A stretch of DNA of 64,000 nt from Bradyrhizobium hereditatis (lineage in GTDB: Bacteria; Pseudomonadota; Alphaproteobacteria; Rhizobiales; Xanthobacteraceae): the NCBI RefSeq assembly GCF_020329435.1, contig NZ_JAGKJK010000001.1, positions 806,001 to 870,000 on the forward strand. The letters run 5' to 3'. Below the pieces are notes generated by a model that saw only the letters and a program-made list of their open reading frames with translations, was not told the DNA's origin and ran no database searches. Numbering within the stretch: position 1 is the first letter of the stretch; each line of letters opens with the position of its first letter. Below are positions 26,234 to 36,786 of the stretch, piece after piece. The position numbers were made by a program, and so were the translations under genes.

Positions 26234-28801
26234 TCAGAATGATGTGCCGCCGCCAAACTTGAATTCCTGCACGCGGTCAAACTGACCCTTCGTAAGCGGA
26301 ACCGCATAGTCGAAGCGCAGCGGACCGAACGGCGAAGCCCAGATGATACCGACACCGACCGAGGTACGGACCACGTTGCCGTCGTCAAACTGCAATCCCA
26401 AGCAGGTTCCCGGATTGGCTGCAGTGGTTGCCGTCGCCTGCGTCGGCCTGGTGCAACCGGGCACGTTGACCTCGCCCGTTGCCGCCCACGACGTCGGACC
26501 CTTGTAGTCCCAAAGTCCGCCGGCGTCGGCATAGACCGAGCCCTTGAGCCCGACTTCCTTCGGCAGGAACCAGAACGGCATCTGCAATTCGAACGAAGCG
26601 CCCCAGTACTTGGTGCCGCCGAGCGCGTCACGCGTGCCGAACGGGTTGATGTCGCGCGGACCGATGCCGTTCGGGGCAAAACCGCGAACCAGGTTCGGAC
26701 CCATCTGGAAGTGATCGAGCATGCGCAGATCGCTGCCGCCGAACTGGTTGAGAATACCACCCTGGAGGTGGATCAAACCGACGATGTCAGCGACCAGCGG
26801 GGTGTAGTACTTCGCGTCGATCGCCGACTTGATGTACTTCACGTCGCCGCCAACACCGGCGAAGTCCTGCTTCCAGTCGATCAGCAAGCCGTCGGTCGGG
26901 TTCTTGTTGTTATCCAGCGTGTTGTAGTTTAGCGAATAGCCGAGCGCCGAGGTCAGCGCCTTGCCGCTCTCGAGTTCTCTGCGAACCGGCAGCGAAGCTT
27001 CGCCGTCGAAGTAGCACCACAGGCCCTGGCCGGAGACGTCAGTGGCCGTTTGGCCTCCCTCCGTGATCGATCCGCCAGCGCCAACGCCCCTCAGATTCGC
27101 AAATGCGGGCGACGGGTTGAACGCGAGCAAGGAGTTCGCCGGGTTGTTGTTACAGTTCGCAAGCTGGTTCGGCAGCGAGATTTCCTGCTGATAGATCGAA
27201 TAGCGCAGCTGCAGCGCGAGATCTTCCCGCAGCGTGAAACCGAGCCGCGGGCTGAAGCCCAGCGTCTTGGTGCCGTAGGCGATGTAGCTGTTGGCGAGTT
27301 GCTCGCGATAGAACAGGTCGAGGCCGAGCGCGACGCGGTAGTCGAACAGATAAGGGTCGACGAACGACAGCGAACCGCCGCGTGCATACTGGCCGTAGGT
27401 CACGGCTGCCTTCGCATAGAGGCCGCGGCCAAGGAAGTTGCGCTCGGAGATGCTGACTTCGGCCAGTGCACCGTCGGAGGTCGAGTAGCCGCCCGACACC
27501 GAGAAGTCGCCGGTCGACTTCTCTTCGAGGTCGACGATCAGGATGACGCGATCGGTCGACGAACCGGGCTCGGTCAGGATCTTCACGCTCTTGAAGAAGT
27601 CGAGGTTCTTCAGCCGGCGCTCGGCACGATCGACCAGCGCGCGGTTATATGCGTCGCCTTCGGACAGGTCGAACTCGCGGCGGATCACGTAGTCACGGGT
27701 ACGGGTGTTGCCACGAACGTTGATGCGCTCGATATAGGTGCGCGGGCCTTCGTCGACCGCGAACACAATCGAAACGGTGTGCTGCTCGAAATTGCGATCG
27801 CCGCGCGGACGCACCACGGCGAAGGCGTAGCCGCGCCGCGAAGCCTCGATCTGCATTTCTTCGACTGATTTCTCGAGCGCCTCCGCGTTGTAGACCGAGC
27901 CGACGCTGACGCGCGAGAAGCTGCGCAGCGAGGCGGCATCGAGCGTCGGAATCGAGGTCTGGAAGTCGACGGAGGCAACGCGATATTGCTGCCCCTCCTC
28001 GATCTTGAAGGTGACGAGGAAGCCCTTCTTTTCAGGGTCATATTCAGTCAGCGCGGCGACCACCTGAACGTCGGCGTAACCGTTCTTGAGATAGAAACGG
28101 CGAATCAGGTCGCGGTCGGCCTCGACACGATCCGGATCGTAGACGTCGGCGCCGCCGAGGAAGCTCAGAAGGTTGGATTCGCGCGTCTTGATAACGTCCT
28201 TCAGGCGGTAGGACGAATAGGCAACGTTACCGACGAATTCGATCGACTTGACGCCGGTCTTGGTGCCCTCGGTGATGGTGAAGATCAGGTCGACGCGATT
28301 GTTCGGCTGCTCGATGATCTCGGGGGTGACGCGCACGTCATAGCGGCCCGAGCGCCGGTAGATTTCGGCGATGCGCTGAGCGTCCGACTGGACCATCGGG
28401 CGCGAGAACGTGCCGCGCGGCTTGGACTGGATTTCAGCGGAAAGCTGCTCGTCCTTGACCTTCTTATTGCCCTCGAAGGCGATGCGGCCGATCACGGGGT
28501 TTTCGACCACGGTCACGACCAGCCGGCCGCCGACCTGGTTGATTCGCACGTCCTGGAACAGGCCGGTTTCGATCAGCGCCTTCAGACCGTCGTCGATTTG
28601 CGCCTGCCCGAGGCGGCCGCCGGGACCGGGCTTGAAATACGAGCGGATGGTTTCGACTTCGACACGTCGGTTCCCCTCAACGGTGATCGACGCCACAGTC
28701 TGGGCCGCCGCCGGCGCAGACACGAGCGCCCCCCCAACTGGCGCGGCAACCATGATCAGAGCGGCCAGCAAGCCCCCCCGCACTCGCATTCCCAACATCA
28801 T
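26234..28801 (-). CDS. bamA: outer-membrane protein assembly factor BamA
   Basis: 855 codons from the ATG at 28801, which begins a basic signal sequence (MMLGMRVRGGLLAALIMVAAPVGG) ending near APAAAQ. The 49 codons upstream in frame start with TTG and are not signal-like. Five POTRA domains follow (about 35-360; for example SITVEGNRRVEVETIRSYF and IGRIAFEGNKKVKDEQLSAEI), then a 16-strand Omp85 barrel. The last residues are FDRVQEFKFGGGTSF, ending in the aromatic residue expected of a barrel protein. It inserts beta-barrel proteins in the outer membrane and is essential in Gram-negatives. No skp/ompH gene separates it from lpxD. Confidence 0.97.
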   Translation of the reverse strand: MMLGMRVRGGLLAALIMVAAPVGGALVSAPAAAQTVASITVEGNRRVEVETIRSYFKPGPGGRLGQAQIDDGLKALIETGLFQDVRINQVGGRLVVTVVENPVIGRIAFEGNKKVKDEQLSAEIQSKPRGTFSRPMVQSDAQRIAEIYRRSGRYDVRVTPEIIEQPNNRVDLIFTITEGTKTGVKSIEFVGNVAYSSYRLKDVIKTRESNLLSFLGGADVYDPDRVEADRDLIRRFYLKNGYADVQVVAALTEYDPEKKGFLVTFKIEEGQQYRVASVDFQTSIPTLDAASLRSFSRVSVGSVYNAEALEKSVEEMQIEASRRGYAFAVVRPRGDRNFEQHTVSIVFAVDEGPRTYIERINVRGNTRTRDYVIRREFDLSEGDAYNRALVDRAERRLKNLDFFKSVKILTEPGSSTDRVILIVDLEEKSTGDFSVSGGYSTSDGALAEVSISERNFLGRGLYAKAAVTYGQYARGGSLSFVDPYLFDYRVALGLDLFYREQLANSYIAYGTKTLGFSPRLGFTLREDLALQLRYSIYQQEISLPNQLANCNNNPANSLLAFNPSPAFANLRGVGAGGSITEGGQTATDVSGQGLWCYFDGEASLPVRRELESGKALTSALGYSLNYNTLDNNKNPTDGLLIDWKQDFAGVGGDVKYIKSAIDAKYYTPLVADIVGLIHLQGGILNQFGGSDLRMLDHFQMGPNLVRGFAPNGIGPRDINPFGTRDALGGTKYWGASFELQMPFWFLPKEVGLKGSVYADAGGLWDYKGPTSWAATGEVNVPGCTRPTQATATTAANPGTCLGLQFDDGNVVRTSVGVGIIWASPFGPLRFDYAVPLTKGQFDRVQEFKFGGGTSF

Positions 28802-28974
28802 GCGCAACGCGCCCTCGTCATTCAGATGCCGGTCCGTTCCCCAACGAACCGGCAGATTCCCAAAGTTGCATTGCTTGTAGCCAATTTCGACAAGGCGGCA
28901 AACCAGACATCGCGCGGCGATTCCAATTTCATTCCAAGGCGTTGCCAATGGGCAACGTCATAAAAAAGCCGCGC

Positions 28975-30150
28975 CTACGATCTCCCGAACAGCCCCTTCA
29001 GCCACGGTACCTGATGGAAATCGTTATAGAATGCGAACACCATCAGCATCAGCACCAGAACTAATCCCACGCGGAATCCGTATTCCTGCGACTTTTCCGA
29101 CAGCGGACGGCCCCGGAGCACCTCGGCTGTGTAGAACATAAGGTGTCCGCCATCGAGCAAGGGAACCGGGAACAGGTTCAACAGTCCAATCGAAATGGAC
29201 AGCACCGCGGCCAGGTGGAGCAGCGGAATCAGCCCGAGGGTCGCGACCTGTCCCGAAATCTGCGCGATCCGAATCGGCCCACCGATCTGGTCCGCGCTGG
29301 CCCGGCCGGTAAAAATGTTCCCGATGTAGGCGAGCGTCTGCTCGATAACGAACCAGGTTTCCTTGATTCCAAGCCAAAGCGCGCTCGCCGGATCGACCTT
29401 CTCCGTGGTCACTTCGCCCGGCGAGGTGGCGCGGGTAATGCCGAGAATGCCGAGCCGCTGCGTGTTGCCGAAGGGATCCTTCACCTCCCGCAGTTCCGGC
29501 GTGCCCTTCAACTGCAGCGTGGAGTCGCCGCGCTTGACGGTGAAGGTCATGGTTTCGCCGGCGCGGACGCTGACGAAGCGCTGCATGTCGGAGAAGCTGC
29601 CGATTTTCTTGCCGTCGATGGCGGTGACGATGTCGCCGACCTGGAAGCCCGCCCGCTCGGCGGCGCTGCTGGCTTCAATCTTGTCGACGCGCGCGGTGGT
29701 GCTCGGCTTGCCGAAGAAGGTGAAGAGACAGGTGAAAATGACGATCGCCAGAATGAAATTCGCGATCGGACCGGCGGCGACGATGGCGGCGCGCGCGCCG
29801 ACCTTCTTGTGATGGAAGCTGCCCGCCCGCTCCTCCTCGGTCATGCGGGCGAGCGTCTCGGCCGAGGTCGGCGTAGAGGCTTCCGATTCGTCGCCGAAGA
29901 ACTTCACATAGCCACCAAGCGGGATCGCGGAGATCTTCCAGCGCGTGCCGTGGCGGTCGTTGAAGCCGGCAAGTTCCGGTCCGAAGCCGAGCGAGAACGT
30001 AAGCACCTTCACGCCCGCCCAGCGGGCGACCAGAAAGTGGCCGAGTTCATGGAAGAATACGACGATGGTCAGAACGAACAGAAAAGGGATGATGTAGCCA
30101 ACGAGCCCATGGCCCAAGGTATTGAAACTATGGAGAAAAAATTCTGACAT
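28975..30150 (-). CDS. rseP: site-2 protease RseP (inner-membrane zinc metalloprotease)
   Basis: 391 codons from the ATG at 30150 (MSEFFLHSFNTLG); thirteen extra codons upstream have a poor start. HELGH at 34-38 lies in the first transmembrane helix. A PDZ domain is seen at about 140-225 (VDKIEASSAAERAGFQVGDIVTAIDG), and the second zinc motif VPLLDGGHL lies near 333-341 in the third helix. It cleaves anti-sigma factors within the membrane during envelope stress and clears remnant signal peptides. It stands between dxr and bamA, as in many proteobacteria. Confidence 0.96.
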   Translation of the reverse strand: MSEFFLHSFNTLGHGLVGYIIPFLFVLTIVVFFHELGHFLVARWAGVKVLTFSLGFGPELAGFNDRHGTRWKISAIPLGGYVKFFGDESEASTPTSAETLARMTEEERAGSFHHKKVGARAAIVAAGPIANFILAIVIFTCLFTFFGKPSTTARVDKIEASSAAERAGFQVGDIVTAIDGKKIGSFSDMQRFVSVRAGETMTFTVKRGDSTLQLKGTPELREVKDPFGNTQRLGILGITRATSPGEVTTEKVDPASALWLGIKETWFVIEQTLAYIGNIFTGRASADQIGGPIRIAQISGQVATLGLIPLLHLAAVLSISIGLLNLFPVPLLDGGHLMFYTAEVLRGRPLSEKSQEYGFRVGLVLVLMLMVFAFYNDFHQVPWLKGLFGRS

Positions 30151-30193
30151 CAGGTTCCCCTCGACAAGAGCCAAAGGCTCCGTCCCCAACCCT

Positions 30194-31417
30194 CTAGGAT
30201 GCCTTTAAGGCAATTTGAGGCAATAGGGAGGCGGCTCTGTTTCGCGCGTTATGGTCAATGGAGATCGCGTCGTCGGCCGAGCTCAAAGGCGCAAGGTTGC
30301 CGGCGCGAATCCAGTCGTTCATGGTGGCTTCGACGAGGCGGGCGATCGATCCGAATCTGATCTTTCCGGCGATAAATGCCGCCACCGCCACCTCATTGGC
30401 GGCATTAAAAACCGTGGTCGCACCACGTCCAGTACGTAGCGCTTCGTAGGCCAGTCGCAAGCCCGGGAATCGTTCAAAATCCGGTGCTTCGAAGGTCAAT
30501 TGTCCGATTTTGGCGAGATCCAGCCGGGCCGACGGGCCGACGATTCGATCCGGCCATCCAAGGCAGTGCGCAATCGGGATGCGCATGTCGGGGGCGCCAA
30601 GCTGTGCAACCACAGAGCGATCTGAGAATTCAACCATGCCGTGAATAATCGACTGCGGATGCACGAGAACGTCGATCTCATCGGCCGAAAGCGCGAACAG
30701 ATAGGAGGCTTCGATGACTTCGAGGCCCTTGTTCATCATCGACGCCGAATCGATAGTGATCTTCTGGCCCATGCTCCAGTTCGGATGCTTCAATGCCTGC
30801 TCGAGCGTCGCCTGCTCGATGTCGGCGGGCGCCCAGGTGCGAAACGGTCCACCCGAGGCAGTGATGATCACGCGCACCAATTCCTCGCGGTTGCCGGAAG
30901 AGAGCGCCTGAAACAACGCGTTGTGCTCGGAATCCGCCGGCAGGATGCAGGCGCCGGCCTTTGCCGCGCGCTGCATGAAGAAATCGCCTGCACAGACGAG
31001 GCATTCCTTGTTGGCGAGCGCAACCGCCGCGCCACGGTCGACCGCGGCCAAAGCGGGCTTGAGCCCGGCCGCACCGCTCACCGCCGCCATCACCCAATCG
31101 GCCGGACGCGCGGCCGCCTCGATGATCGCGCTTTCGCCGGCGCCGCATTCGATACCCGTGCCTGCGAGCGCTGCCTTGAGTTCGCCAAGGCGCGCCGGAT
31201 CGGCAATTGCAGCGAATCGTGCGCCGAATTCCTTCGCGAGCTTGGCCAGCGCATCGACATTGGAATTCGCCGTCAACGCCTCGACCTGATAGCGGCCGGG
31301 CGCGCCGCGCAGCAAATCCATCGTGCTGTCGCCGATCGAGCCGGTGGCGCCCAGCACCGAGACCGTGCGCGCGGCGGCCGCCACGGCCTTGTTGTTACGC
31401 AATGGAACTGCGCTCAT
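30194..31417 (-). CDS. dxr: 1-deoxy-D-xylulose 5-phosphate reductoisomerase
   Basis: 407 codons from the ATG at 31417, four bases after the cdsA stop; the upstream extension overlaps cdsA and is rejected. NADPH-binding [11 protein letters not shown] is at 22-32. The metal site and flexible loop are represented by [18 protein letters not shown] and [20 protein letters not shown] (as [16 protein letters not shown] here). It converts DXP to methylerythritol phosphate for isoprenoid synthesis, feeding UppS encoded two genes upstream. Confidence 0.97.
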   Translation of the reverse strand: MSAVPLRNNKAVAAAARTVSVLGATGSIGDSTMDLLRGAPGRYQVEALTANSNVDALAKLAKEFGARFAAIADPARLGELKAALAGTGIECGAGESAIIEAAARPADWVMAAVSGAAGLKPALAAVDRGAAVALANKECLVCAGDFFMQRAAKAGACILPADSEHNALFQALSSGNREELVRVIITASGGPFRTWAPADIEQATLEQALKHPNWSMGQKITIDSASMMNKGLEVIEASYLFALSADEIDVLVHPQSIIHGMVEFSDRSVVAQLGAPDMRIPIAHCLGWPDRIVGPSARLDLAKIGQLTFEAPDFERFPGLRLAYEALRTGRGATTVFNAANEVAVAAFIAGKIRFGSIARLVEATMNDWIRAGNLAPLSSADDAISIDHNARNRAASLLPQIALKAS

Positions 31418-31421
31418 CGTA

Positions 31422-32270
31422 TCACCAAACCATAACACCGCGGCCGACGCCATCGGCGCCGCCCCGCAGGAAGCCCAAAAGTGCCGCCACGACGACGGCT
31501 GCGACAAATCCATCCAGGCGATCCATTAGTCCGCCGTGGCCGGGAATAATGTGACTTGAGTCCTTTACGCCAAAACGCCGCTTCACGGCGGACTCGAGGA
31601 GATCACCGAGCTGAGAAACCACTGAGAGCACCGCCGAAAGCAGCAATAGCGGCCCTGCTCTGCCCAGATCAAACGCGGCAAATCCGCCGGCTACAGCAAG
31701 GCTCGCGGCGAATCCGCCAATGGCGCCCGCCCAGGTCTTCTTCGGGCTGACGCGCGGCCACAGTTTCGGTCCGCCAATGCCGCGGCCCGCGAAATAGCCG
31801 CCGCTGTCGGTCACCCACACGATCAGCAGCACGAACATCAGCGCGGCGAACCCATTTTCGGGATCGAAACGCACTAGCACGGAGGCAATCTCGGCAGCGG
31901 CCGCGTAAAGAAATCCAGCTGCCGCCCAATTGCGCCGTTCCGGCGCCATCGCGGTGACGGCAATGAGACCGACCGCAAGCACGATCAACGCGGCATCGAG
32001 GCGGTGGAATGCAAAGCAAAGCCCGGCAAGTGCAAGCGCAGCGACGCCCGGCACCATCACGCGCATCACGCCGGCGAGGCCCACGATTGCGAGCCATTCG
32101 GCGAACAAGCCGATGGCCGCGAGCGTCACCAGCGCGGTCCAGAGCCAGCCGCCTGCATAGGCGATCGCGACCGCCAGCGGTATCAGCACGACGGCCGCAG
32201 CGATACGCATCGCAAGATTACGCTTATCCGATCCGCTAGCTGCCGCCGACGCGGCTTCGCGCTCAGTCAC
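31422..32270 (-). CDS. cdsA: phosphatidate cytidylyltransferase
   Basis: 282 codons from a GTG that overlaps the uppS stop (GTGA). It has seven or eight membrane helices. The CTP-transferase signature [28 protein letters not shown] spans roughly residues 233-260, quoted here only as its key points: Ser-x-x-Lys-Arg, Lys-Asp, Pro-Gly-His-Gly-Gly and Asp-Arg-x-Asp. It makes CDP-diacylglycerol, the precursor of all phospholipids. The conserved [25 protein letters not shown] loop is present as DSGGYFAGR and SPKKTWAG. Confidence 0.96.
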   Translation of the reverse strand: MTEREAASAAASGSDKRNLAMRIAAAVVLIPLAVAIAYAGGWLWTALVTLAAIGLFAEWLAIVGLAGVMRVMVPGVAALALAGLCFAFHRLDAALIVLAVGLIAVTAMAPERRNWAAAGFLYAAAAEIASVLVRFDPENGFAALMFVLLIVWVTDSGGYFAGRGIGGPKLWPRVSPKKTWAGAIGGFAASLAVAGGFAAFDLGRAGPLLLLSAVLSVVSQLGDLLESAVKRRFGVKDSSHIIPGHGGLMDRLDGFVAAVVVAALLGFLRGGADGVGRGVMVW

Positions 32271-33025
32271 GATCCGGTTTTCGCGGCCAGACCGCCGAAA
32301 CGGCGCTCCCGTCTGGCATATTCGGCAATCGCACTTTCCAGCGCGGCCTTGTCGAAATCGGGCCAGTGAATCGGCACGAATACGAGCTCGCTATAGGCCG
32401 CCTGCCACATCAGGAAGTTCGACAGCCGCTGTTCGCCGCTGGTGCGGATGATCAGGTCGGGATCGGGAATATCGGGCGCATCGAGATAGCGGCCGAGCGT
32501 ATCGGCGTCGATCGAGGACGGATCACGCTTGCCCTCCGCGACTTCGCGCGCGAGCCGCTGCGCGGCGCCGGCGATTTCCTGGCGCGATCCGTAGTTGAAC
32601 GCGACCACCAGATTGAGCTTGCTATTGCCGCGCGTCAGCTCCTCCGCCTCGTTCAACAGCGTGCAGATATCGGCTTCCAACCCTTCCCGCTCGCCGATCA
32701 CACGCACACGCACACCATCGCGATGCAGCGTTGCCAGATCGTTGCGGATGAAGCGGCGGAGCAGTCCGAAGAGATCGCCGATTTCGGTGGCCGGCCGCGA
32801 CCAGTTCTCCGAGCTGAACGAAAAGATCGTCAAATAGAGCACGCCGAGTTCATGGGCGGCGCGAACCACCCGGCGCAGCGCCTCGACGCCACGGCGGTGG
32901 CCTTCGGCACGCGGCAAGCCGCGCGCTGCCGCCCAGCGCCCGTTTCCGTCCATGATGATCGCCACATGCAACGGGACGGAGCGATCCGGTCCTTTCGTGG
33001 CAGGGGCGGCGGCGTTTGGCATCAT
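32267..33025 (-). CDS. uppS: undecaprenyl diphosphate synthase (cis-prenyltransferase)
   Basis: 252 codons from the ATG at 33025; a TTG precedes it. The catalytic Asp and diphosphate-binding block is [13 protein letters not shown] (about 20-32). The family regions [11 protein letters not shown] and [18 protein letters not shown], with the [13 protein letters not shown] end, are complete. It makes the lipid carrier for peptidoglycan and O-antigen from isoprenoid units. It overlaps cdsA by four bases and lies 39 bases after frr. Confidence 0.97.
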   Translation of the reverse strand: MMPNAAAPATKGPDRSVPLHVAIIMDGNGRWAAARGLPRAEGHRRGVEALRRVVRAAHELGVLYLTIFSFSSENWSRPATEIGDLFGLLRRFIRNDLATLHRDGVRVRVIGEREGLEADICTLLNEAEELTRGNSKLNLVVAFNYGSRQEIAGAAQRLAREVAEGKRDPSSIDADTLGRYLDAPDIPDPDLIIRTSGEQRLSNFLMWQAAYSELVFVPIHWPDFDKAALESAIAEYARRERRFGGLAAKTGS

Positions 33026-33064
33026 CAAAATTCCAGAGCCAGTCTCAACCGTTGAAGGTTGCCA

Positions 33065-33628
33065 TTAAACGGTGAGGATTTCCTTTTCCTTTTGCGCAAG
33101 CAACTGATCGATTTCCGCGATCGTTCCATCGGTTGCCTTCTGCACCTCGTTGGCGAGCCGTTCCTGATCGTCTTCGGAAATCTCGTGATTCTTCTCGAGC
33201 TTCTTGACGATATCGAGCCCGTCGCGGCGGACATGGCGGACGGCGACCTTGGCCTGTTCGGCATATTTATGCGCGACCTTCACCAGTTCCTTGCGGCGCT
33301 CCGCATTGAGCTCCGGAATGCGCAGGCGCAGCACTTGGCCCTCGGTCGCAGGCGAAAGACCGAGATTGGAATCGACGATCGCCTTCTCCACGGCCTTGAC
33401 CATCGACTTGTCCCATACCTGGACGGAAAGTAGGCGCGGCTCGGGAACGCTGACGGTCGCAAGCTGGTTGAGCGGCATGTGCGAGCCATAGGCCTCGACC
33501 TGCACCGGCTCCAGCATCGATGCCGAAGCGCGGCCGGTCCGCAGACCGCCCAGCTCGTGCTTGAGCGCACTGGTGGCGCCTTGCATGCGGCGCTTCAATT
33601 CGTTGATGTCAAAACCGGGCGTGGGCAT
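33065..33628 (-). CDS. frr: ribosome recycling factor
   Basis: 187 codons, the normal length. The three-helix-bundle ends are recognisable in [25 protein letters not shown] and the second domain in [29 protein letters not shown], of which the key conserved piece is GLRTGRAS. The last helix carries [21 protein letters not shown]. With EF-G it splits post-termination ribosomes. It is preceded by pyrH with 70 bases between. Confidence 0.98.
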   Translation of the reverse strand: MPTPGFDINELKRRMQGATSALKHELGGLRTGRASASMLEPVQVEAYGSHMPLNQLATVSVPEPRLLSVQVWDKSMVKAVEKAIVDSNLGLSPATEGQVLRLRIPELNAERRKELVKVAHKYAEQAKVAVRHVRRDGLDIVKKLEKNHEISEDDQERLANEVQKATDGTIAEIDQLLAQKEKEILTV

Positions 33629-33698
33629 AACACTCTCCCCTCCTAATAAACCAGCCGCCGGCGTCTTAATGCCTGCGGTCTAAAACTGCGCCGGCGTA

Positions 33699-34415
33699 TC
33701 AGCCGGCGACGACCGTGCCGCGACCAGTCCCGCGCAGGATCGCGCCGATCGAACCCGGCTCGGCGATCGAGAATACGATGATAGGCAGTGCCGTCTCGCG
33801 GGCAAGCGCGAATGCGGTCGCATCCATCACCTTGTAGTCGCCGGCGATCGCCTGCGAATGCGTCAGGCGCTCGAAACGCTTGGCCGACGGGTCCTTTTTG
33901 GGGTCGGCGCTGTAGACGCCGTCGACATTGGTGGCCTTGAGCACGGCCCCTGCCCCGATTTCGGCCGCCCGCAACACCGCCGTAGTATCGGTGGTGAAGA
34001 ACGGATTGCCGGTTCCGCCGCCGAGCAGCACGATTCGACCCTCGGCGAGGTGTTTGTGCGCTGCACTGCGGGTGAACAACTCGGAAATCTCGGGCATGAC
34101 GAAAGCCGATAGCGTCCGCGCCGGGGTCCCCTTGCGCTCGATGGCGGCTTCCAGCGCCAGGCAGTTCATCATGGTCGCAAGCATGCCCATGGTGTCGCCG
34201 GTCGGGCGAGATACGCCGCGCGAAGACACTTCCACGCCGCGCACGATATTGCCGCCGCCGATCACCACGGCCACCTCGACGCCGAGCTTCTGGGCCGCGA
34301 TCAGGTCGTCGGCGAGACGGTCGATGGTGGGCTGGTCGATGCCGAAAGACTGGCTGCCTGCGAGATACTCGCCCGAGAGCTTGATCACGACGCGACGATA
34401 GACCGGGTCAGCCAT
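33699..34415 (-). CDS. pyrH: UMP kinase
   Basis: 238 codons from the ATG at 34415, nine bases after AAGGAAG; the 55-codon upstream extension is not coding. It belongs to the amino-acid-kinase fold: [12 protein letters not shown] at the start (ATP site), [11 protein letters not shown], and [14 protein letters not shown], with [15 protein letters not shown] near the UTP/GTP regulatory surface. It phosphorylates UMP to UDP, the feeder of nucleotide sugars used by the neighbouring lpx genes. It belongs to the tsf-pyrH-frr run. Confidence 0.98.
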   Translation of the reverse strand: MADPVYRRVVIKLSGEYLAGSQSFGIDQPTIDRLADDLIAAQKLGVEVAVVIGGGNIVRGVEVSSRGVSRPTGDTMGMLATMMNCLALEAAIERKGTPARTLSAFVMPEISELFTRSAAHKHLAEGRIVLLGGGTGNPFFTTDTTAVLRAAEIGAGAVLKATNVDGVYSADPKKDPSAKRFERLTHSQAIAGDYKVMDATAFALARETALPIIVFSIAEPGSIGAILRGTGRGTVVAG

Positions 34416-34485
34416 TGCTTTTCGCTTCCTTGTCCCGCGCAGGCGTCTTCCGGCGCATCGCGCCGGAAGACTATGACCGCAGCGG

Positions 34486-35409
34486 TTACTTCTTGCCGCT
34501 GGCCGCCGCGACCTCGGCGGCGAAATCGGATTCCTGCTTTTCGATTCCCTCGCCGAGAGCATAGCGCACAAAGCCGGCAATCTTCACCGGCGCTCCGACC
34601 TTGCCCTCAGCTTCCTTCAACGCCTGCGCCACCGACTTGCCGGTGTCGTGGATGAAGGCCTGATCGAGCAGGCAGACTTCTTTGTAGTAGGTCTTGAGAC
34701 CGGACTCGACGATCTTTTCGATCACGTTTTCCGGCTTGCCCTGCTGGCGATACTTGTCGGCGAGCACGTCCTTCTCGCGCTTCACGACCTCGGGGTCGAG
34801 GCCGGACGAATCCAGCGCCAGCGGGTTGGTCGCGGCCACATGCATCGCAAGCTGACGGCCGAGCTGCGCGAGCTCATCGGTTTTACCGGTGGACTCCAGC
34901 GCGACCAGCACGCCCATCTTGCCGGCGCCATCGATCACCGCACCGTGGATATAGCTCGACACCACGCCCTTGCCGACTTCGAGCGAAGCCGCGCGGCGCA
35001 GCGTCATGTTCTCGCCGATGGTCGCGATCGCGTCCGAAATCGCGGTCTCGACGGTGACGCTGCCGACCTTGGCCGCCTTGATCTTCTCGACGTCGGCGCT
35101 GACGTCGAGCGCGACCTGCGCGATCATCTTGACGAGGCCCTGGAACTGCTCGTTGCGAGCGACGAAGTCGGTCTCGGAGTTGACCTCGACCACGACACCC
35201 TTCGGGCCCGAGGTGACGGCGCCGATCAGGCCTTCCGCTGCCACGCGGCCAGCCTTCTTGGCGGCCTTCGACAGGCCCTTCTTGCGCAGCCAGTCCTGGG
35301 CGGCTTGCATGTCGCCGGCGGTTTCGGTGAGGGCCGCCTTGCAGTCCATCATGCCCGCGCCAGTCGACTCGCGCAGTTCCTTGACCATTGCCGCAGTGAT
35401 CGTTGCCAT
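34486..35409 (-). CDS. tsf: elongation factor Ts
   Basis: 307 codons. The N-terminal UBA-like module contains [23 protein letters not shown]. The core has the EF-Tu-contact element [19 protein letters not shown] (TDFVARN is the family signature) and two beta-rich subdomains, ending with a C-terminal helix. It exchanges GDP for GTP on EF-Tu. It is co-directional with rpsB, separated by 131 bases. Confidence 0.98.
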   Translation of the reverse strand: MATITAAMVKELRESTGAGMMDCKAALTETAGDMQAAQDWLRKKGLSKAAKKAGRVAAEGLIGAVTSGPKGVVVEVNSETDFVARNEQFQGLVKMIAQVALDVSADVEKIKAAKVGSVTVETAISDAIATIGENMTLRRAASLEVGKGVVSSYIHGAVIDGAGKMGVLVALESTGKTDELAQLGRQLAMHVAATNPLALDSSGLDPEVVKREKDVLADKYRQQGKPENVIEKIVESGLKTYYKEVCLLDQAFIHDTGKSVAQALKEAEGKVGAPVKIAGFVRYALGEGIEKQESDFAAEVAAASGKK

Positions 35410-35540
35410 CGTTGAATACCCTTCTTGCCTGTGAGCGGCGGGCCCGGCGCGCTTTGCGCCGGGCCGCCATTAGCTACAGGGAATGCCGTAATCTGGGGAC
35501 GGAACCGGTGGCCGGAAGGCCCGGCCACGCAGCGTACCAA

Positions 35541-36539
35541 TTATTCCGCTTCCGCGGTGAGCGCCTTGGCCTGGGCGACCCAGGCATCGGCCCGGCTCGG
35601 AAGACCAACCTCTTCGCCGATCTTGTGCGCGGTATCGTGGTCGAGCTCGGCAAGCTGCCAGTAGTGGAAGATGCCGAGGTCGTTGAGCTTCTTCTCGATC
35701 GTGCCCGACACGCCGGTGAGCTTCTTGAGGTTGTCGGCGGTGCCGCGCGGACCAGCCAGGCCCTGGAAGCCGGAAGTTTCGGCCGCGACCGGAATTTCCT
35801 CGCGGACCGGCTGAACGGCGGCACCGATGTCGATGCCCGCCTCGCCCTGCGCGCGCGAGATGCCGTCGATGGCGGCGCGGGCCACCAGGTCGCAATACAG
35901 CGAAATGGCGCGGCCGGCGTCATCATTACCCGGCACCACATAGGTGATGCCCTTGGGATCGGAGTTGGTATCGACGATCGCGGCGACGGGAATGTTAAGC
36001 CGCTGCGCTTCCTGGATCGCGATGTCTTCCTTGTTGGTGTCGATCACGAAGATCATGTCGGGCAGCCCGCCCATGTCCTTGATGCCGCCGAGCGAACGGT
36101 CGAGCTTGTCGCGCTCGCGCTGCAGCGTCAGCCGCTCCTTCTTGGTGTAGGAGTTGGCTTCGCCCGACGACAGCACCTCATCGAGGTGACGCAGGCGCTT
36201 GATCGAGCCCGAGATCGTCTTCCAGTTGGTCAGCGTGCCGCCGAGCCAGCGCGAATTGACGAAATACTGCGCCGAGCGCTTGGCCGCTTCGGCAACGCCG
36301 TCCTGTGCCTGGCGCTTGGTGCCGACGAACAGGATGCGGCCGCCCTTGGCGACGGTGTCGGACACCGCCTGCAGCGCGCGATGCATCATCGGCACGGTCT
36401 GCGCGAGGTCGATGATGTGGATGTTGTTGCGGGCACCGAAAATGTAATCCGCCATCTTCGGATTCCAGCGGTGGGCCTGGTGGCCAAAGTGCACGCCAGC
36501 TTCAAGCAGCTGGCGCATGGAAAAATCGGGTAGCGCCAT
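35541..36539 (-). CDS. rpsB: 30S ribosomal protein S2 with C-terminal extension
   Basis: 332 codons from the ATG at 36539 ([20 protein letters not shown]); an upstream extension with no ribosome site is rejected. The S2 core ends near residue 235, as in the 241-residue E. coli protein. About 75 further residues (258-332) form a separate helix-hairpin-like module. It contains [21 protein letters not shown] and [25 protein letters not shown]; key parts are [17 protein letters not shown] and AWVAQAKAL. Long S2 proteins of this sort occur in Rhizobiales, and the extension's task is not known to me. Confidence 0.97.
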   Translation of the reverse strand: MALPDFSMRQLLEAGVHFGHQAHRWNPKMADYIFGARNNIHIIDLAQTVPMMHRALQAVSDTVAKGGRILFVGTKRQAQDGVAEAAKRSAQYFVNSRWLGGTLTNWKTISGSIKRLRHLDEVLSSGEANSYTKKERLTLQRERDKLDRSLGGIKDMGGLPDMIFVIDTNKEDIAIQEAQRLNIPVAAIVDTNSDPKGITYVVPGNDDAGRAISLYCDLVARAAIDGISRAQGEAGIDIGAAVQPVREEIPVAAETSGFQGLAGPRGTADNLKKLTGVSGTIEKKLNDLGIFHYWQLAELDHDTAHKIGEEVGLPSRADAWVAQAKALTAEAE

Positions 36540-36731
36540 CGTAATAGTTCTCCGGTTGGTTCCTCCGGAAACGTGTGAGCAAACGAGCCTGGTTGGCCCG
36601 GTTGCCACCGGACGGCCTTTGAGAGCCATGTTTCCGTGTGAGATGGCGCGCTATATAGCCGGATTCCAGCCAGAAGCAAGGAAATACGGCCGGATTTTCC
36701 GGCCCTCAGCCCCGCGATTTAGGCCCCGTCT

Positions 36732-36758
36732 CGGGCCAGACCCGTAGGGTCTGGCCCG
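36732..36758. terminator. 12-bp perfect stem-loop between the second caspase gene and rpsB
   Basis: CGGGCCAGACCC, loop GTA, GGGTCTGGCCCG. It lies 20 bases past the stop of the minus-strand caspase-like gene, so it probably ends that transcript ahead of the rpsB promoter. There is no T run, so termination may need Rho. Confidence 0.7.
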
Positions 36759-36760
36759 TT

Positions 36761-36786
36761 AACAATCAGCATCAACAATCAGCATC
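36761..36786. repeat. 13-bp exact tandem duplication across a stop codon
   Basis: AACAATCAGCATC occurs twice back to back (36761-36773 and 36774-36786). The second copy contains the TGA of the caspase-like gene (36779-36781, minus strand). The pattern suggests slippage in or next to the repetitive 3' end. Confidence 0.85.

Noticed and set aside
28940..28957. CGTTGCC/GGCAACG stem after rseP as a terminator
   Set aside because: The T run lies before and not after the stem on the transcribed strand, so it does not fit an intrinsic terminator.
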